Below, one piece after another: positions 1-7,894 of a stretch of DNA of 64,000 nt. Numbering within the stretch: position 1 is the first letter of the stretch; the number at the start of each line of letters is the position of its first letter. The position numbers and the translations under genes are program-made. A model generated the notes under the pieces. That model was not told where the DNA came from. It made no database searches and saw only the letters and a program-made list of their open reading frames with translations. The DNA comes from Gracilimonas sp964505215 (GTDB lineage Bacteria; Bacteroidota; Rhodothermia; Balneolales; Balneolaceae): NCBI GenBank assembly GCA_964505215.1, contig CAZDGU010000002.1, positions 186,001 through 250,000 of the forward strand, in the 5' to 3' direction.

Positions 1-753
1 TTGCGCTGAAGTTACAATCGGGTCAATGCCGTTCCAGGGTGCAGAGCCGTGCGCCTGTTTTCCGGTAACTTTCAGATCAAAACTATTTACGCTGGCCATA
101 ATTCCTTCCGAGCGATAGCCGATAGTGCCCACCGGAAAACTATCCCAAATATGGAGCCCAAAAATAGCATCTACATCCGGATTTTTGAGCACGCCTTCTT
201 TAACCATCAGCTCGGCACCGCCTTCTTCTCCCTCGGGAGCGCCTTCCTCTGCGGGTTGAAAAATAAACTTGATGGTTCCACTCAGCTCAGCCTTCATTTC
301 GGTAAGAATTTTTGCCACGCCCATCAAAATGGCGATGTGTGTATCGTGGCCGCAAGCGTGCATCACGTCCACTTTTTCACCCTGATAAGTGCCCGTTGCC
401 ACCGATTTAAACGGCAGGTCGTTGCGTTCGGTAACCGGGAGTCCGTCAATATCAGCGCGAAGTCCAATTACAGGACCGGGTTTGCCGCCTTCTAAAATTC
501 CTACCACGCCGGTATGCGCGATTTCCGTTTCCACTTTTAAGCCCAGTTCATTCAGATATTCAGCTATATATGCAGCCGTTTCAAACTCCCGATTCGACAG
601 TTCGGGATGCTCGTGAAAATGGCGCCGCCATTCAATAACCTGTTCTTCAATTTCATCGGCACGCTCATCAATTATTTTTTTGAGATTGGCTTTTTGAGCA
701 AGCGCCGGAACCGACATGCCAAAGAGAAGCAAAAAGAGAACTGACTTTTTCAT
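1..753 (-). CDS. M20D-family metal-dependent amidohydrolase, exported (partial)
   Basis: The gene starts at 753 and runs off the left edge, so only the first 251 codons are visible. Translation opens with a signal peptide (MKKSVLFLLLFGMSVPALAQ) and continues with M20/HipO amidohydrolase hallmarks: HFHEHPELS near residue 45, the metal-binding HACGHDTH near residue 120 and PAEEG near residue 155. Members hydrolyse N-acyl amino acids or related amides using a dinuclear metal centre; the signal peptide places this one in the periplasm or outside. The residues GSAPW near the edge belong to the lid/dimerisation domain. The substrate cannot be told. The start is set by the signal peptide and by a TTAGCT-ATG leader also seen at other genes in the window. 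Confidence 0.9.
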   Translation of the reverse strand, partial: MKKSVLFLLLFGMSVPALAQKANLKKIIDERADEIEEQVIEWRRHFHEHPELSNREFETAAYIAEYLNELGLKVETEIAHTGVVGILEGGKPGPVIGLRADIDGLPVTERNDLPFKSVATGTYQGEKVDVMHACGHDTHIAILMGVAKILTEMKAELSGTIKFIFQPAEEGAPEGEEGGAELMVKEGVLKNPDVDAIFGLHIWDSFPVGTIGYRSEGIMASVNSFDLKVTGKQAHGSAPWNGIDPIVTSAQ

Positions 754-801
754 AGCTAACATAAATTTAAAGGTTAATGAACCGATATTAACTAAACTGC
801 A

Positions 802-1449
802 TTACAAATGAAAAATCTCATCCAGTTCAAAAATATGATATCCGGGCGGACATTTTTGGAGTGAATTTATCATTCCGGCCGCAACATCTTTGGCCGGAGC
901 CGGGCGATATTTTTTGAGTCCCGGAATTTTTGTAAACACCTTTGCCAGCACTAATCCCACTGATTCTCCCAAGCGATTTTCCGCCCGATTTCCGGCTAAA
1001 ATGGAAGGCCTTAAAATGGTAATCACTTCAAAGGGAAGGCGCTGCACCGCATCATCTAATTTACCTTTTAAACGAGGATAAAATGCCCGAGCCTCCGCAT
1101 TTGCCCCGGCTGACGATACCAACGAGAATTTCTTCACCCCATTTTCGGCAGCAGCTTTAGCCGTTTCAAACTGATAGGTGTAGTCGATGGTGTACTGCGC
1201 CTCCTGGCTTCCGGCTTTTTTGATGGTAGTGCCCATGGCCGAATACAGCTCATCCCCAACCAGCTGATGCTTCCATTCTGCAAGCTCCTCAAAATTTACA
1301 ATATGTTCTTCCAGTTTAGGATGCTCAACGCCCGTTGCGCGCCGATGAAAAACTTCTACGGTTTTATACGCATCATTTTCCAGCAGCAGCTTTACCACCT
1401 CCGAGCCCACCAAGCCAGTGGCTCCGATTACAATAGCTGTTTTGTTCAT
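802..1449 (-). CDS. NAD(P)-binding Rossmann-fold protein, HTATIP2/SDR-like
   Basis: This 215-residue protein begins with an N-terminal dinucleotide-binding motif (GATGLVG, residues 9-15) and contains SLVSSAGAN near residue 110, as in atypical short-chain dehydrogenases related to HTATIP2/TIP30 and YbjT-like NAD(P)H-binding proteins. The YPRLKGKLDDAV stretch near residue 125 resembles the active-site Tyr-x3-Lys region, with the lysine offset. It is probably a cytosolic oxidoreductase or NADPH sensor of unknown substrate. A perfect 12-bp palindrome lies 38 nt upstream of the start and could be an operator. The gene is apparently monocistronic. Confidence 0.85.
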   Translation of the reverse strand: MNKTAIVIGATGLVGSEVVKLLLENDAYKTVEVFHRRATGVEHPKLEEHIVNFEELAEWKHQLVGDELYSAMGTTIKKAGSQEAQYTIDYTYQFETAKAAAENGVKKFSLVSSAGANAEARAFYPRLKGKLDDAVQRLPFEVITILRPSILAGNRAENRLGESVGLVLAKVFTKIPGLKKYRPAPAKDVAAGMINSLQKCPPGYHIFELDEIFHL

Positions 1450-1486
1450 TTTCTTTTAAGGACAGTTAGAATTTACAGATACACTT

Positions 1487-1498
1487 AATGTATACATT
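1487..1498. promoter_or_regulatory. 12-bp perfect palindrome AATGTATACATT (candidate operator)
   Basis: The sequence AATGTATACATT is fully self-complementary. It lies 38 nt upstream of the Rossmann-fold gene that starts at 1449 and 90 nt upstream of the membrane protein gene at 1589. Palindromes of this size between divergent genes are often MarR- or TetR-type sites, but no regulator gene is adjacent, so this is only a candidate. Confidence 0.3.
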
Positions 1499-1588
1499 TA
1501 TACGCCTTCAAAATAAACCCAAAATAGCCTTACAGGTTATTGAAATTATTGCTACAATCAGGCGTTCACTTCAATAAAAGAATGTCCA

Positions 1589-1933
1589 ATGCTGCTGACG
1601 CTTCTTATTATTATTTCCGCATTTATCCTGAATCTGTTTTTGCCATGGTGGAGCATCGCCATTCCGGGACTTCTTTTTGGTTACCTCTTTAATAAAAAAG
1701 GATGGACTTCTTTCAGCTTGGGATTTTTGGCCCTTTTCCTGCTCTGGGGCGGACAGGCACTTTATATTCACTTTGCCAACAATGCTATTCTCTCCACCCG
1801 CATTGCGGAAATGTTATCGGTAGGCTCACCCTTTTTAGTGGTGCTAATTACAGGTCTTCTGGGCGGATTAGTCAGCGGATTGGCCACCCTCACCGGCTCT
1901 TTGGTGAAGGAAACACCCAGGAAGTTTAGCTGA
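1589..1933 (+). CDS. small four-helix membrane protein
   Basis: A 114-residue, highly hydrophobic protein with about four predicted membrane segments (roughly residues 1-18, 20-34, 42-62 and 80-104) and a short polar tail ending in KETPRKFS. I do not recognise a named family; it looks like the unnamed small inner-membrane proteins common in Balneolales and Bacteroidota. It diverges from the Rossmann-fold gene, with 139 bp between the two starts. Nothing identifies a substrate or partner. Confidence 0.75.
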   Translation: MLLTLLIIISAFILNLFLPWWSIAIPGLLFGYLFNKKGWTSFSLGFLALFLLWGGQALYIHFANNAILSTRIAEMLSVGSPFLVVLITGLLGGLVSGLATLTGSLVKETPRKFS

Positions 1934-1965
1934 TGAAATTAGTTTTTTGAATCGCGGATTAAACA

Positions 1966-2010
1966 GGAGGCAGAGCCTCCAATTAGGCATTACGCAGCGG
2001 AGCTACGTAA
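1966..2010. repeat. pair of triloop hairpins (REP-like element)
   Basis: Two adjacent hairpins with 3-nt loops. The first is GGAGGC-AGA-GCCTCC at 1966-1980. The second, at 1990-2010, has 9-bp arms TTACGCAGC and GCTACGTAA with one mismatch around loop GGA. The same design (short perfect stem, 3-nt loop, different sequence each time) recurs around the Y1 transposase at 7.9 kb and between carA and carB. I infer a REP-type element; it also lies just past the stop of the upstream gene at 1933 and might act as a terminator. Confidence 0.6.
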
Positions 2011-2040
2011 CGAGAAAAAAGTGGATTATGGAATTTCACT

Positions 2041-2110
2041 GATCACTGATCACTGATCACTGACTGCTGACTGCTGACTGCTGACTGCTAACTGCTAACT
2101 GCTAACTGCT
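2041..2110. repeat. heptanucleotide tandem array, ten 7-bp units
   Basis: Ten head-to-tail 7-mers: GATCACT three times, GACTGCT four times, AACTGCT three times. Neighbouring blocks differ by one to three bases, so the array looks like successive expansion of point variants of one heptamer. It lies between the hairpin pair and the stop of the lipoprotein gene that ends at 2123. Unit length 7 and absence of spacers exclude CRISPR. Copy number is likely to vary between strains. Confidence 0.9.
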
Positions 2111-2122
2111 AAAAAACCACTT

Positions 2123-3184
2123 TCACTCCATAATCACATCCCGATATTCCACGAAATAGGTGTATTTTGAATTGGGATCAGTGCTTTCTTTTGAAAAAAT
2201 GAGGGTATTTCCTGTTGCCCCAAGAGCCGAACGGTCGGTGGATATCTCTCCTATAAAGTCTCCTTCGTGTGTATAAAACTGAAGGTATCGGTCAGGTTCT
2301 TCATCTTCACGGGCGGACTGACGGTTAATTTGTACCGCAATCCACTTATCGGCGACTAATATTTTATTTAAGAAATCGAAATCACCGCGTATGACTTCCA
2401 AAATTTTATTTACCTCGTTACCGGCATTTTCAAGCTCTTTCTTTTTCACATCTATTTGTAGCGGAATTGCGTGAATTTCATCCGTTTCTAAATTTAATAC
2501 CTGCAAATCGTCGGTTAAGGGCAGGTAGAAGTACAATTTATTGGCATGATGCTGAAAACCTACCGCATTAGATCTCATGTTCACTATCGTTTTAGCAGCG
2601 TCGATATCCCGGAAGGTAAGATTAAGCGGCTCGCTGTCTTCATCACTATAAATACGGTGCACCAGATTTGTTGAGTCCGGCGTCAGCTTCATATAAGAAG
2701 TATTCACCGTAATAAATGAGGGCTTATTTTCTTCTTTGAACAGATAATAGGCTCCTTTCAAATCTTCCTGACTGAATTCACCAACACATTCTCCGCTCTC
2801 CAAATCATACGCTATAATTTTGGTTTGCATGGCGTCCATCACAAAAACCTGATCTTCGGTAGCATTAATGGCAGAAATTTCCTCAAACTCGCAGGGTCCT
2901 TTTCCCGGCTCACCGAAAGAAGCCGTCATTACGTAATCCTCAAACAGATAAACGCCGGGGGAGTTATCCATCAAAATCCATTTGGTATCGGTGAGCATAA
3001 TCACGTTTCCAACAGTTCCCAAAAGCTGAAGATCATCGTTCAAGGCTTCTTCTTTCTTCACTTCAGAAAGAGAAACAGTTTGTATTGTGTTATCAGAAGC
3101 TGAGGATTCCTCAGATGAACATCCCGAAAAAGTGAGCATTATAAAGATGAGAAATGTGATTACAGGAGCTTGGAAGTTGTACAT
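2123..3184 (-). CDS. 6-bladed beta-propeller lipoprotein
   Basis: With a start at 3184 the product is about 353 residues. It opens with a lipoprotein signal and lipobox (LTFSGC), so it should be anchored in a membrane facing the periplasm or surface. The body has repeated strand motifs such as ILMDNSPGVYLFEDYVM, FGEPGKGPCEF and VFVMDAMQTKIIAYDLE, typical of the Bacteroidota 6-bladed beta-propeller (NHL-like, PF17170-type) lipoproteins, whose function is mostly unknown. An upstream in-frame start at 3304 would add 40 residues ahead of the signal peptide and is unlikely. The gene is divergent from the carA promoter region. Confidence 0.8.
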   Translation of the reverse strand: MYNFQAPVITFLIFIMLTFSGCSSEESSASDNTIQTVSLSEVKKEEALNDDLQLLGTVGNVIMLTDTKWILMDNSPGVYLFEDYVMTASFGEPGKGPCEFEEISAINATEDQVFVMDAMQTKIIAYDLESGECVGEFSQEDLKGAYYLFKEENKPSFITVNTSYMKLTPDSTNLVHRIYSDEDSEPLNLTFRDIDAAKTIVNMRSNAVGFQHHANKLYFYLPLTDDLQVLNLETDEIHAIPLQIDVKKKELENAGNEVNKILEVIRGDFDFLNKILVADKWIAVQINRQSAREDEEPDRYLQFYTHEGDFIGEISTDRSALGATGNTLIFSKESTDPNSKYTYFVEYRDVIME

Positions 3185-3269
3185 CAAAAAAACAATTTTG
3201 TTAGAAGTTATACTTATAGATACATATTTCTGATAATGAAAAGAAGTGCTAAAAAATTGACAATCTAAA

Positions 3270-3300
3270 TTGAATACGAATTTTCGGTGCCTTATCTTTG
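3270..3300 (+). promoter_or_regulatory. Bacteroidota-type promoter upstream of carA leader
   Basis: TTG at 3270-3272 and TATCTTTG at 3293-3300 are separated by 20 nt, matching the -33 TTG / -7 TAnnTTTG pattern described for Bacteroides and relatives. Transcription would start near 3306 and run through a leader of about 330 nt into carA. Confidence 0.6.
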
Positions 3301-3305
3301 GCAAG

Positions 3306-3472
3306 CTTCAAACGAAGGATATATTCGAATCAAAGATTTAGCATTCCATAGTTTTCATACATCACTCCGGCGGATCCTTAACAAAAGGAGGCCGCAGTCG
3401 TGATATTGTTTTTTTTACCCTTTCATAGTGTTTTAAAAATCCGACACGGTTTCCGTAGTCGGATTTTTTTTG
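3306..3472 (+). ncRNA. structured leader or small RNA upstream of carA, ending in a terminator
   Basis: Starting from the promoter at 3270-3300, the transcript would contain a hairpin at 3362-3403 (inner stem TCCTT-AACAA-AAGGA) followed by a T-tract, then an intrinsic terminator at 3436-3472. This gives a candidate RNA of about 165 nt, either a self-standing small RNA or a transcription attenuator for carAB. I could not match it to any known riboswitch: it lacks the SRP RNA core, a PyrR-binding element and purine-riboswitch features. About 160 nt follow before the carA start. Confidence 0.4.
3436..3472 (+). terminator. intrinsic terminator upstream of carA
   Basis: Left arm AATCCGACACGG, a TTT loop, right arm CCGT-A-GTCGGATT (one bulged A), then a run of eight T. 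It lies within the transcript leading to carA, so it is a candidate attenuator rather than the end of a protein gene. Confidence 0.75.
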
Positions 3473-3634
3473 TGCTAAAAAACCAATTCCTATTCTCTAA
3501 AGCTGTTTGGAGGATTCTTTTTACGGCAAAACTGTATGCTGATTTTCCCATTACGCATTTTAGCATCAGAGTATTGTCAATAAAAGCTCCCTCTTTCAAA
3601 AACTCATTTCACTTAACTCAAAAACATCCAATCC

Positions 3635-4732
3635 ATGTCAGTAAGTTCAAATAATAAAGCCATACTTGCCCTAAGCGATGGAACCGTAGTGCACGGGCAA
3701 GCCGTTGGTTTTAATGGCACTACCGGCGGCGAGCTGTGCTTTAACACCAGCATGACCGGCTATCAGGAAATTTTTACCGATCCCAGCTATTATGGGCAAT
3801 TAATGATGATGACCTATCCGCACATCGGTAATTACGGCACGCAGCCCCGGGATGATGAAGCCCGAAAAGTGATGGTGGCCGGGATTATTTGCCGGGCGTT
3901 TTCTCATGAATACAGCAACCCGATGGCCGACCGCAGCCTGCAGCAGTATCTGGAGGATAATGAAATCACCGGAATTTCGGGAGTTGATACGCGAAAGCTG
4001 GTGCGCCATATTCGGGAAAAAGGAGTGATGAATGCGGTTATTTCCAGCACAGAATCTGATGAGGAAAAGCTGGTTCAAATGGCCAAAGACTGGCAGGATA
4101 TGAACGGACTGGAGCTGGCAACAAAAGTATCCAGAACGGAAGCCCAAACCGTTAACGGTGCCGATGATTTTCGAGTAGCCGTTTTCGACTTTGGCATCAA
4201 ACAAAACATCATCAATAACTTAAATAAACGCGGATGCACGCTTCGGGTTTTTCCCGCTAAAACTTCGGTAGAGGAAATTAAAGAATGGGAAGCCGATGGG
4301 TACTTTTTCAGTAACGGCCCGGGCGACCCGCAAGCTACGGCTGAATATGCTCTGGAAGCCGTTAATTTTGCCAAAGAAACCGGAAAGCCCATTTTTGGAA
4401 TTTGCCTCGGCCACCAGCTGATGGCGCTGAGCGAAGGCCTGAAAACCACCAAAATGTTTGTTGGCCACCGGGGAGCCAATCAACCCGTAAAAAACCTGAA
4501 AACCGGACTGGTAGAAATTTCAACCCAAAACCACGGATTTGCCGTTGACGAAAACTCCTTAGATGAAAAGGTAGCTGAAGTGACGCACATCAACCTGAAT
4601 GACGGGACGATTGAAGGACTAAAATTCAAGAATTTCCCGGGATTTTCAGTTCAATATCACCCCGAGGCTTCGCCGGGTCCGCACGATTCTGCTTATCTGT
4701 TTGATCAGTTTATAGATATGATGCGGGAATAG
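3635..4732 (+). CDS. carA: carbamoyl-phosphate synthase small subunit
   Basis: This 365-residue protein is the glutaminase subunit of carbamoyl-phosphate synthase. It releases ammonia from glutamine and passes it to CarB for pyrimidine and arginine synthesis. The N-terminal CPSase small-chain domain contains GYQEIFTDPSYYGQ and the C-terminal class I glutamine amidotransferase domain has the nucleophile motif GICLGHQ (Cys near residue 255) and the His-Glu pair in QYHPEASPGP near residue 342. Length is typical. It lies 87 bp upstream of carB on the same strand, so the two are probably co-transcribed. Regulation may involve the terminated leader upstream. Confidence 0.98.
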   Translation: MSVSSNNKAILALSDGTVVHGQAVGFNGTTGGELCFNTSMTGYQEIFTDPSYYGQLMMMTYPHIGNYGTQPRDDEARKVMVAGIICRAFSHEYSNPMADRSLQQYLEDNEITGISGVDTRKLVRHIREKGVMNAVISSTESDEEKLVQMAKDWQDMNGLELATKVSRTEAQTVNGADDFRVAVFDFGIKQNIINNLNKRGCTLRVFPAKTSVEEIKEWEADGYFFSNGPGDPQATAEYALEAVNFAKETGKPIFGICLGHQLMALSEGLKTTKMFVGHRGANQPVKNLKTGLVEISTQNHGFAVDENSLDEKVAEVTHINLNDGTIEGLKFKNFPGFSVQYHPEASPGPHDSAYLFDQFIDMMRE

Positions 4733-4747
4733 ATTAAAGAGAAAGCG

Positions 4748-4762
4748 GGAGGCACAGTCTCC
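4748..4762. repeat. isolated triloop hairpin between carA and carB
   Basis: GGAGGC-ACA-GTCTCC: a 6-bp stem with one G-U wobble and a 3-nt loop. It is close in sequence to the hairpin at 1966-1980 and has the same design as the arrays flanking the transposase at 7.9 kb. It has no T-tract, so it is not an obvious terminator. Confidence 0.5.
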
Positions 4763-4819
4763 ATCAGTCATCAACCAAATAACTAATACACCATTAACAA
4801 ATAATTACTCACCAAACTC

Positions 4820-7648
4820 ATGCCCAGACGCGACGACATCCACAAAATTTTGATTATCGGTTCCGGACCTATTGTAATTGGTCAAGCTTGCGAATTTGAC
4901 TACTCCGGCTCACAGGCCTGCCGATCACTCCAGGAAGAGGGATATGAAATTGTGCTCATCAACTCGAATCCTGCTACCATAATGACCGACCCGATTATGG
5001 CAGATGCCGTGTACATGTTGCCCATGACCACCGACTCGATTAAGAAAATTGTGGCTAAAGAAAAACCCGATGCCGTTTTACCAACTATGGGCGGCCAAAC
5101 CGGTTTGAATTTATGCCGGGACCTCGAAAAAGAAAACTTCTGGAAAGAAAATGGAATTCAAATCATCGGGGTTGATATTGACGCCGTGGAGCTGACCGAA
5201 GACCGCCAGCTGTTCCGTGATAAAATGGATGAAATTGGGATTGAGCAATGCCGAAGCCGAACGGCCGAATCGCTGCTGGATGCTAAAGAAATTAAAGAAG
5301 AGCTGGGCGGACTGCCCATTGTAATCCGTCCTTCGTTTACCATGGGCGGTGCCGGCGGCGGTATTGTTTGGGAAGAAAGTGAATTTGAGCAAAAAGTATT
5401 GCGCGGGCTGGAGCTGAGTCCCGTTCACCGCGTGCTTATTGAAGAATCTATTTTTGGCTGGAAGGAGTTTGAGCTGGAGCTTTTGCGAGATGCGAATGAC
5501 AACGTGATTATCATCTGTTCTATCGAAAACATGGACCCGATGGGCGTGCATACCGGCGACTCGGTTACGGTTGCGCCTACCCAAACGCTGAACGACAAAC
5601 AGCTGCAAAACATGCGAAATGCTGCTATTAAAATGATGCGCAGTATCGGAACGTTTGCCGGCGGTTGTAACGTGCAGTTTGCCATGGAGCCGGGAACGGA
5701 TCGACTGGTGGCTATTGAAATTAATCCCCGCGTGAGCCGCTCTTCTGCGCTGGCTTCTAAAGCAACAGGCTATCCGATTGCAAAAGTGGCTACCAAATTG
5801 GCGGTGGGCTATACGCTGGATGAACTTAAAAATCAGATTACCGGAACCACTTCCGCTTGTTTTGAGCCGAGTATAGATTATGTGGTTTGTAAAATTCCGC
5901 GCTTCAATTTTGATAAATTTCCCGGCGTGGATGAAGAACTTTCAACCCAGATGAAAGCAGTAGGCGAGGTGATGTCTATTGGCCGTAATTTCCCGGAAGC
6001 GTTGAACAAAGCATGGCAATCGCTGGAAGTAGGTCGCGATGGATTGGGCGCAGACGGCTACGAAGAATTTGATCGAAAAACGGTGCGCGATCGCTTACTG
6101 AAACCATATTGGGATCGCTCTATGCAAATCAGAAATGCGTTTAAATTAGGCGCCTCGGTTGAAGAAATTGCGGATATCACCAAAGTAGATCCGTGGTTTT
6201 TGCAGCAAATCAGATACATGGTAACGCTGGAAAACAGAACGGAAGGACAATCGCTTTCAGAAATTTCTAAAGATGACTTTTTTGAACTGAAACAAGCCGG
6301 TTTTTCTGACTCACAAATTGCCTACCTGTTAAGCAAAAGCGGTGAGGAAGTTTCTGACAAAACCGTTAGAGCGCGCCGGATAGAACTTGGGCTCACGCCA
6401 TCTTTTAAAATGGTGGATACCTGCGCGGCAGAATTCCCGGCTCAAACCCCATATTACTATTCCTCTTACGAAGGTGAAAACGAGAGCGAAGTATCCGATC
6501 GTAAAAAGGTGCTGATTTTAGGAAGCGGTCCGAACCGAATTGGGCAGGGCATCGAGTTCGATTACTCTTGTGTGCACGCCGTTTTGGCCGCCAAAGACAT
6601 GGGCTACGAAGCCATTATGATAAACTGTAATCCGGAAACCGTTTCCACCGATTTTGATTTTGCCGACAAGCTCTATTTTGAGCCCGTGTATTGGGAGCGC
6701 GTGCTCGATATTATTGAGCATGAAAAGCCGGAAGGCGTGATTTTACAGGTAGGCGGACAAACTGCCCTTAAATTGGGCAAGCGATTTATAGAGGAAGGAA
6801 TCAAGATTTTCGGAACTGATTTCGAGATGATTGACTTTGCCGAAGACCGTGGAGAATTCTCCAAATTCCTGAAAAAACTCGATATCCCGTTCCCTGAATA
6901 CGGAACGGCACATGAAGTGGAAGAGGCTGTTAACATAGCTAATCGTATTGGATACCCGGTGCTGATTCGTCCAAGTTACGTGCTGGGCGGGCAGGGAATG
7001 CGCATTGCTGTGAAAGAAGAAGAGCTCCGAAAATATGTGGCAAATATTCTAAAAACTCATCCCGAAAACGCTTTCCTAATCGACAAATATTTGGAACAAG
7101 CCATTGAGGTGGATGTAGATTCGGTTTATGACGGAGATCAGCTTCACATTGCCGGAATTATGCAGCATATTGAACCGGCCGGCGTTCACTCCGGAGATTC
7201 TACCGCCGTATTGCCGCCCTATTCGCTGAGCGATGAGGTCATAAAAACCATTGAAGATCATCAGGAAAAAATCGCTTCAAATATGGAAATCCTCGGATTT
7301 CTGAATGTGCAATATGCCGTTAAAGACGAAAAGGTTTACGTGCTGGAAGCGAATCCCCGAACCACACGAACCATTCCGTTTTTGGCCAAAGCAACGCAGC
7401 GTCCGGAAGCAGCCATCGGGGTGAAGGTGATGCTGGGCGCCAAGCTCAAAGACTTTGATTTGGAATCGAAGCTGGAAAACTGGGCCATCAAAGAGCCGGT
7501 ATTCCCCTTCGATAAATTCCCGGAAGTTAAAAAACAGCTGGGACCTGAAATGAAGTCAACCGGCGAAAGCATTTACTTTGCCAAAGACTTCAATGACGAT
7601 CACTTCAAAAAACCATACGAATTCAAGAGCCTGTATCTCTCCAAGTAA
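4820..7648 (+). CDS. carB: carbamoyl-phosphate synthase large subunit, lacking the C-terminal allosteric domain
   Basis: This 942-residue synthetase subunit has two ATP-grasp halves. The first starts ILIIGSGPIVIGQACEFDYS and the second, near residue 565, has VLILGSGPNRIGQGIEFDYS. They phosphorylate bicarbonate and carbamate to make carbamoyl phosphate in the cytosol. ATP-grasp catalytic segments EINPRVSRSSALASKATGYP and EANPRTTRTIPFLAKAT are intact. Well-studied CarB proteins have about 1070 residues, with a C-terminal MGS-like domain that binds UMP or ornithine. Here the protein stops soon after the second ATP-grasp (KKPYEFKSLYLSK), so that domain is absent. I recall shorter CarB proteins in Bacteroidota, so this is probably lineage-typical, but it implies that feedback control lies elsewhere. 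Confidence 0.97.
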   Translation: MPRRDDIHKILIIGSGPIVIGQACEFDYSGSQACRSLQEEGYEIVLINSNPATIMTDPIMADAVYMLPMTTDSIKKIVAKEKPDAVLPTMGGQTGLNLCRDLEKENFWKENGIQIIGVDIDAVELTEDRQLFRDKMDEIGIEQCRSRTAESLLDAKEIKEELGGLPIVIRPSFTMGGAGGGIVWEESEFEQKVLRGLELSPVHRVLIEESIFGWKEFELELLRDANDNVIIICSIENMDPMGVHTGDSVTVAPTQTLNDKQLQNMRNAAIKMMRSIGTFAGGCNVQFAMEPGTDRLVAIEINPRVSRSSALASKATGYPIAKVATKLAVGYTLDELKNQITGTTSACFEPSIDYVVCKIPRFNFDKFPGVDEELSTQMKAVGEVMSIGRNFPEALNKAWQSLEVGRDGLGADGYEEFDRKTVRDRLLKPYWDRSMQIRNAFKLGASVEEIADITKVDPWFLQQIRYMVTLENRTEGQSLSEISKDDFFELKQAGFSDSQIAYLLSKSGEEVSDKTVRARRIELGLTPSFKMVDTCAAEFPAQTPYYYSSYEGENESEVSDRKKVLILGSGPNRIGQGIEFDYSCVHAVLAAKDMGYEAIMINCNPETVSTDFDFADKLYFEPVYWERVLDIIEHEKPEGVILQVGGQTALKLGKRFIEEGIKIFGTDFEMIDFAEDRGEFSKFLKKLDIPFPEYGTAHEVEEAVNIANRIGYPVLIRPSYVLGGQGMRIAVKEEELRKYVANILKTHPENAFLIDKYLEQAIEVDVDSVYDGDQLHIAGIMQHIEPAGVHSGDSTAVLPPYSLSDEVIKTIEDHQEKIASNMEILGFLNVQYAVKDEKVYVLEANPRTTRTIPFLAKATQRPEAAIGVKVMLGAKLKDFDLESKLENWAIKEPVFPFDKFPEVKKQLGPEMKSTGESIYFAKDFNDDHFKKPYEFKSLYLSK

Positions 7649-7669
7649 GGTTCTTAGATTTTAATACAA

Positions 7670-7741
7670 ACAAATTAGAGGATTGGGGATTGATGCAGTT
7701 TCAAAAAACTACTCAATCCCTAAATCCATCAACAAATTTGT
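7670..7741. repeat. long imperfect hairpin upstream of the transposase
   Basis: ACAAATT (7670-7676) pairs with AATTTGT (7735-7741); inside these, GGATT pairs with AATCC and GGGATTGA with TCAATCCC, closed by a further GTTT/AAAC stem. It lies just after the carB stop and may be the carB transcription end or the outer left part of the mobile element. Confidence 0.5.
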
Positions 7742-7754
7742 ACATAAAACACTC

Positions 7755-7859
7755 GTCCCAACGGGACCCCATCACTAACATAGTGCAACGCGCTGTGTAG
7801 CTATGAAGAACTCCCCTCCTGTAAGGAATTCCCAAAACCCTGCTCTTACCTAATAAGAG
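7755..7859. repeat. left hairpin array of the transposase element
   Basis: Four small hairpins in about 105 bp: GTCCC-AAC-GGGAC (7755-7767), CACTA-ACA-TAGTG (7773-7785), TCCT-GTA-AGGA (7817-7827) and CTCTTA-CCTAA-TAAGAG (7843-7859). The first three have 3-nt loops. The stems differ in sequence but share the same geometry, as in REP/BIME-like repeats used by REP-associated tyrosine transposases. Confidence 0.65.
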
Positions 7860-7894
7860 TCCTGAAAAAACGCCCTCAATATAAAAGGAGAACC

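Noticed and set aside
2041..2110. CRISPR array
   Set aside because: Unit length is 7 bp and there are no spacers.
3400..3654. An 84-codon ORF in front of carA
   Set aside because: It crosses the intrinsic terminator and overlaps the start of carA in another frame; composition is that of non-coding AT-rich DNA.
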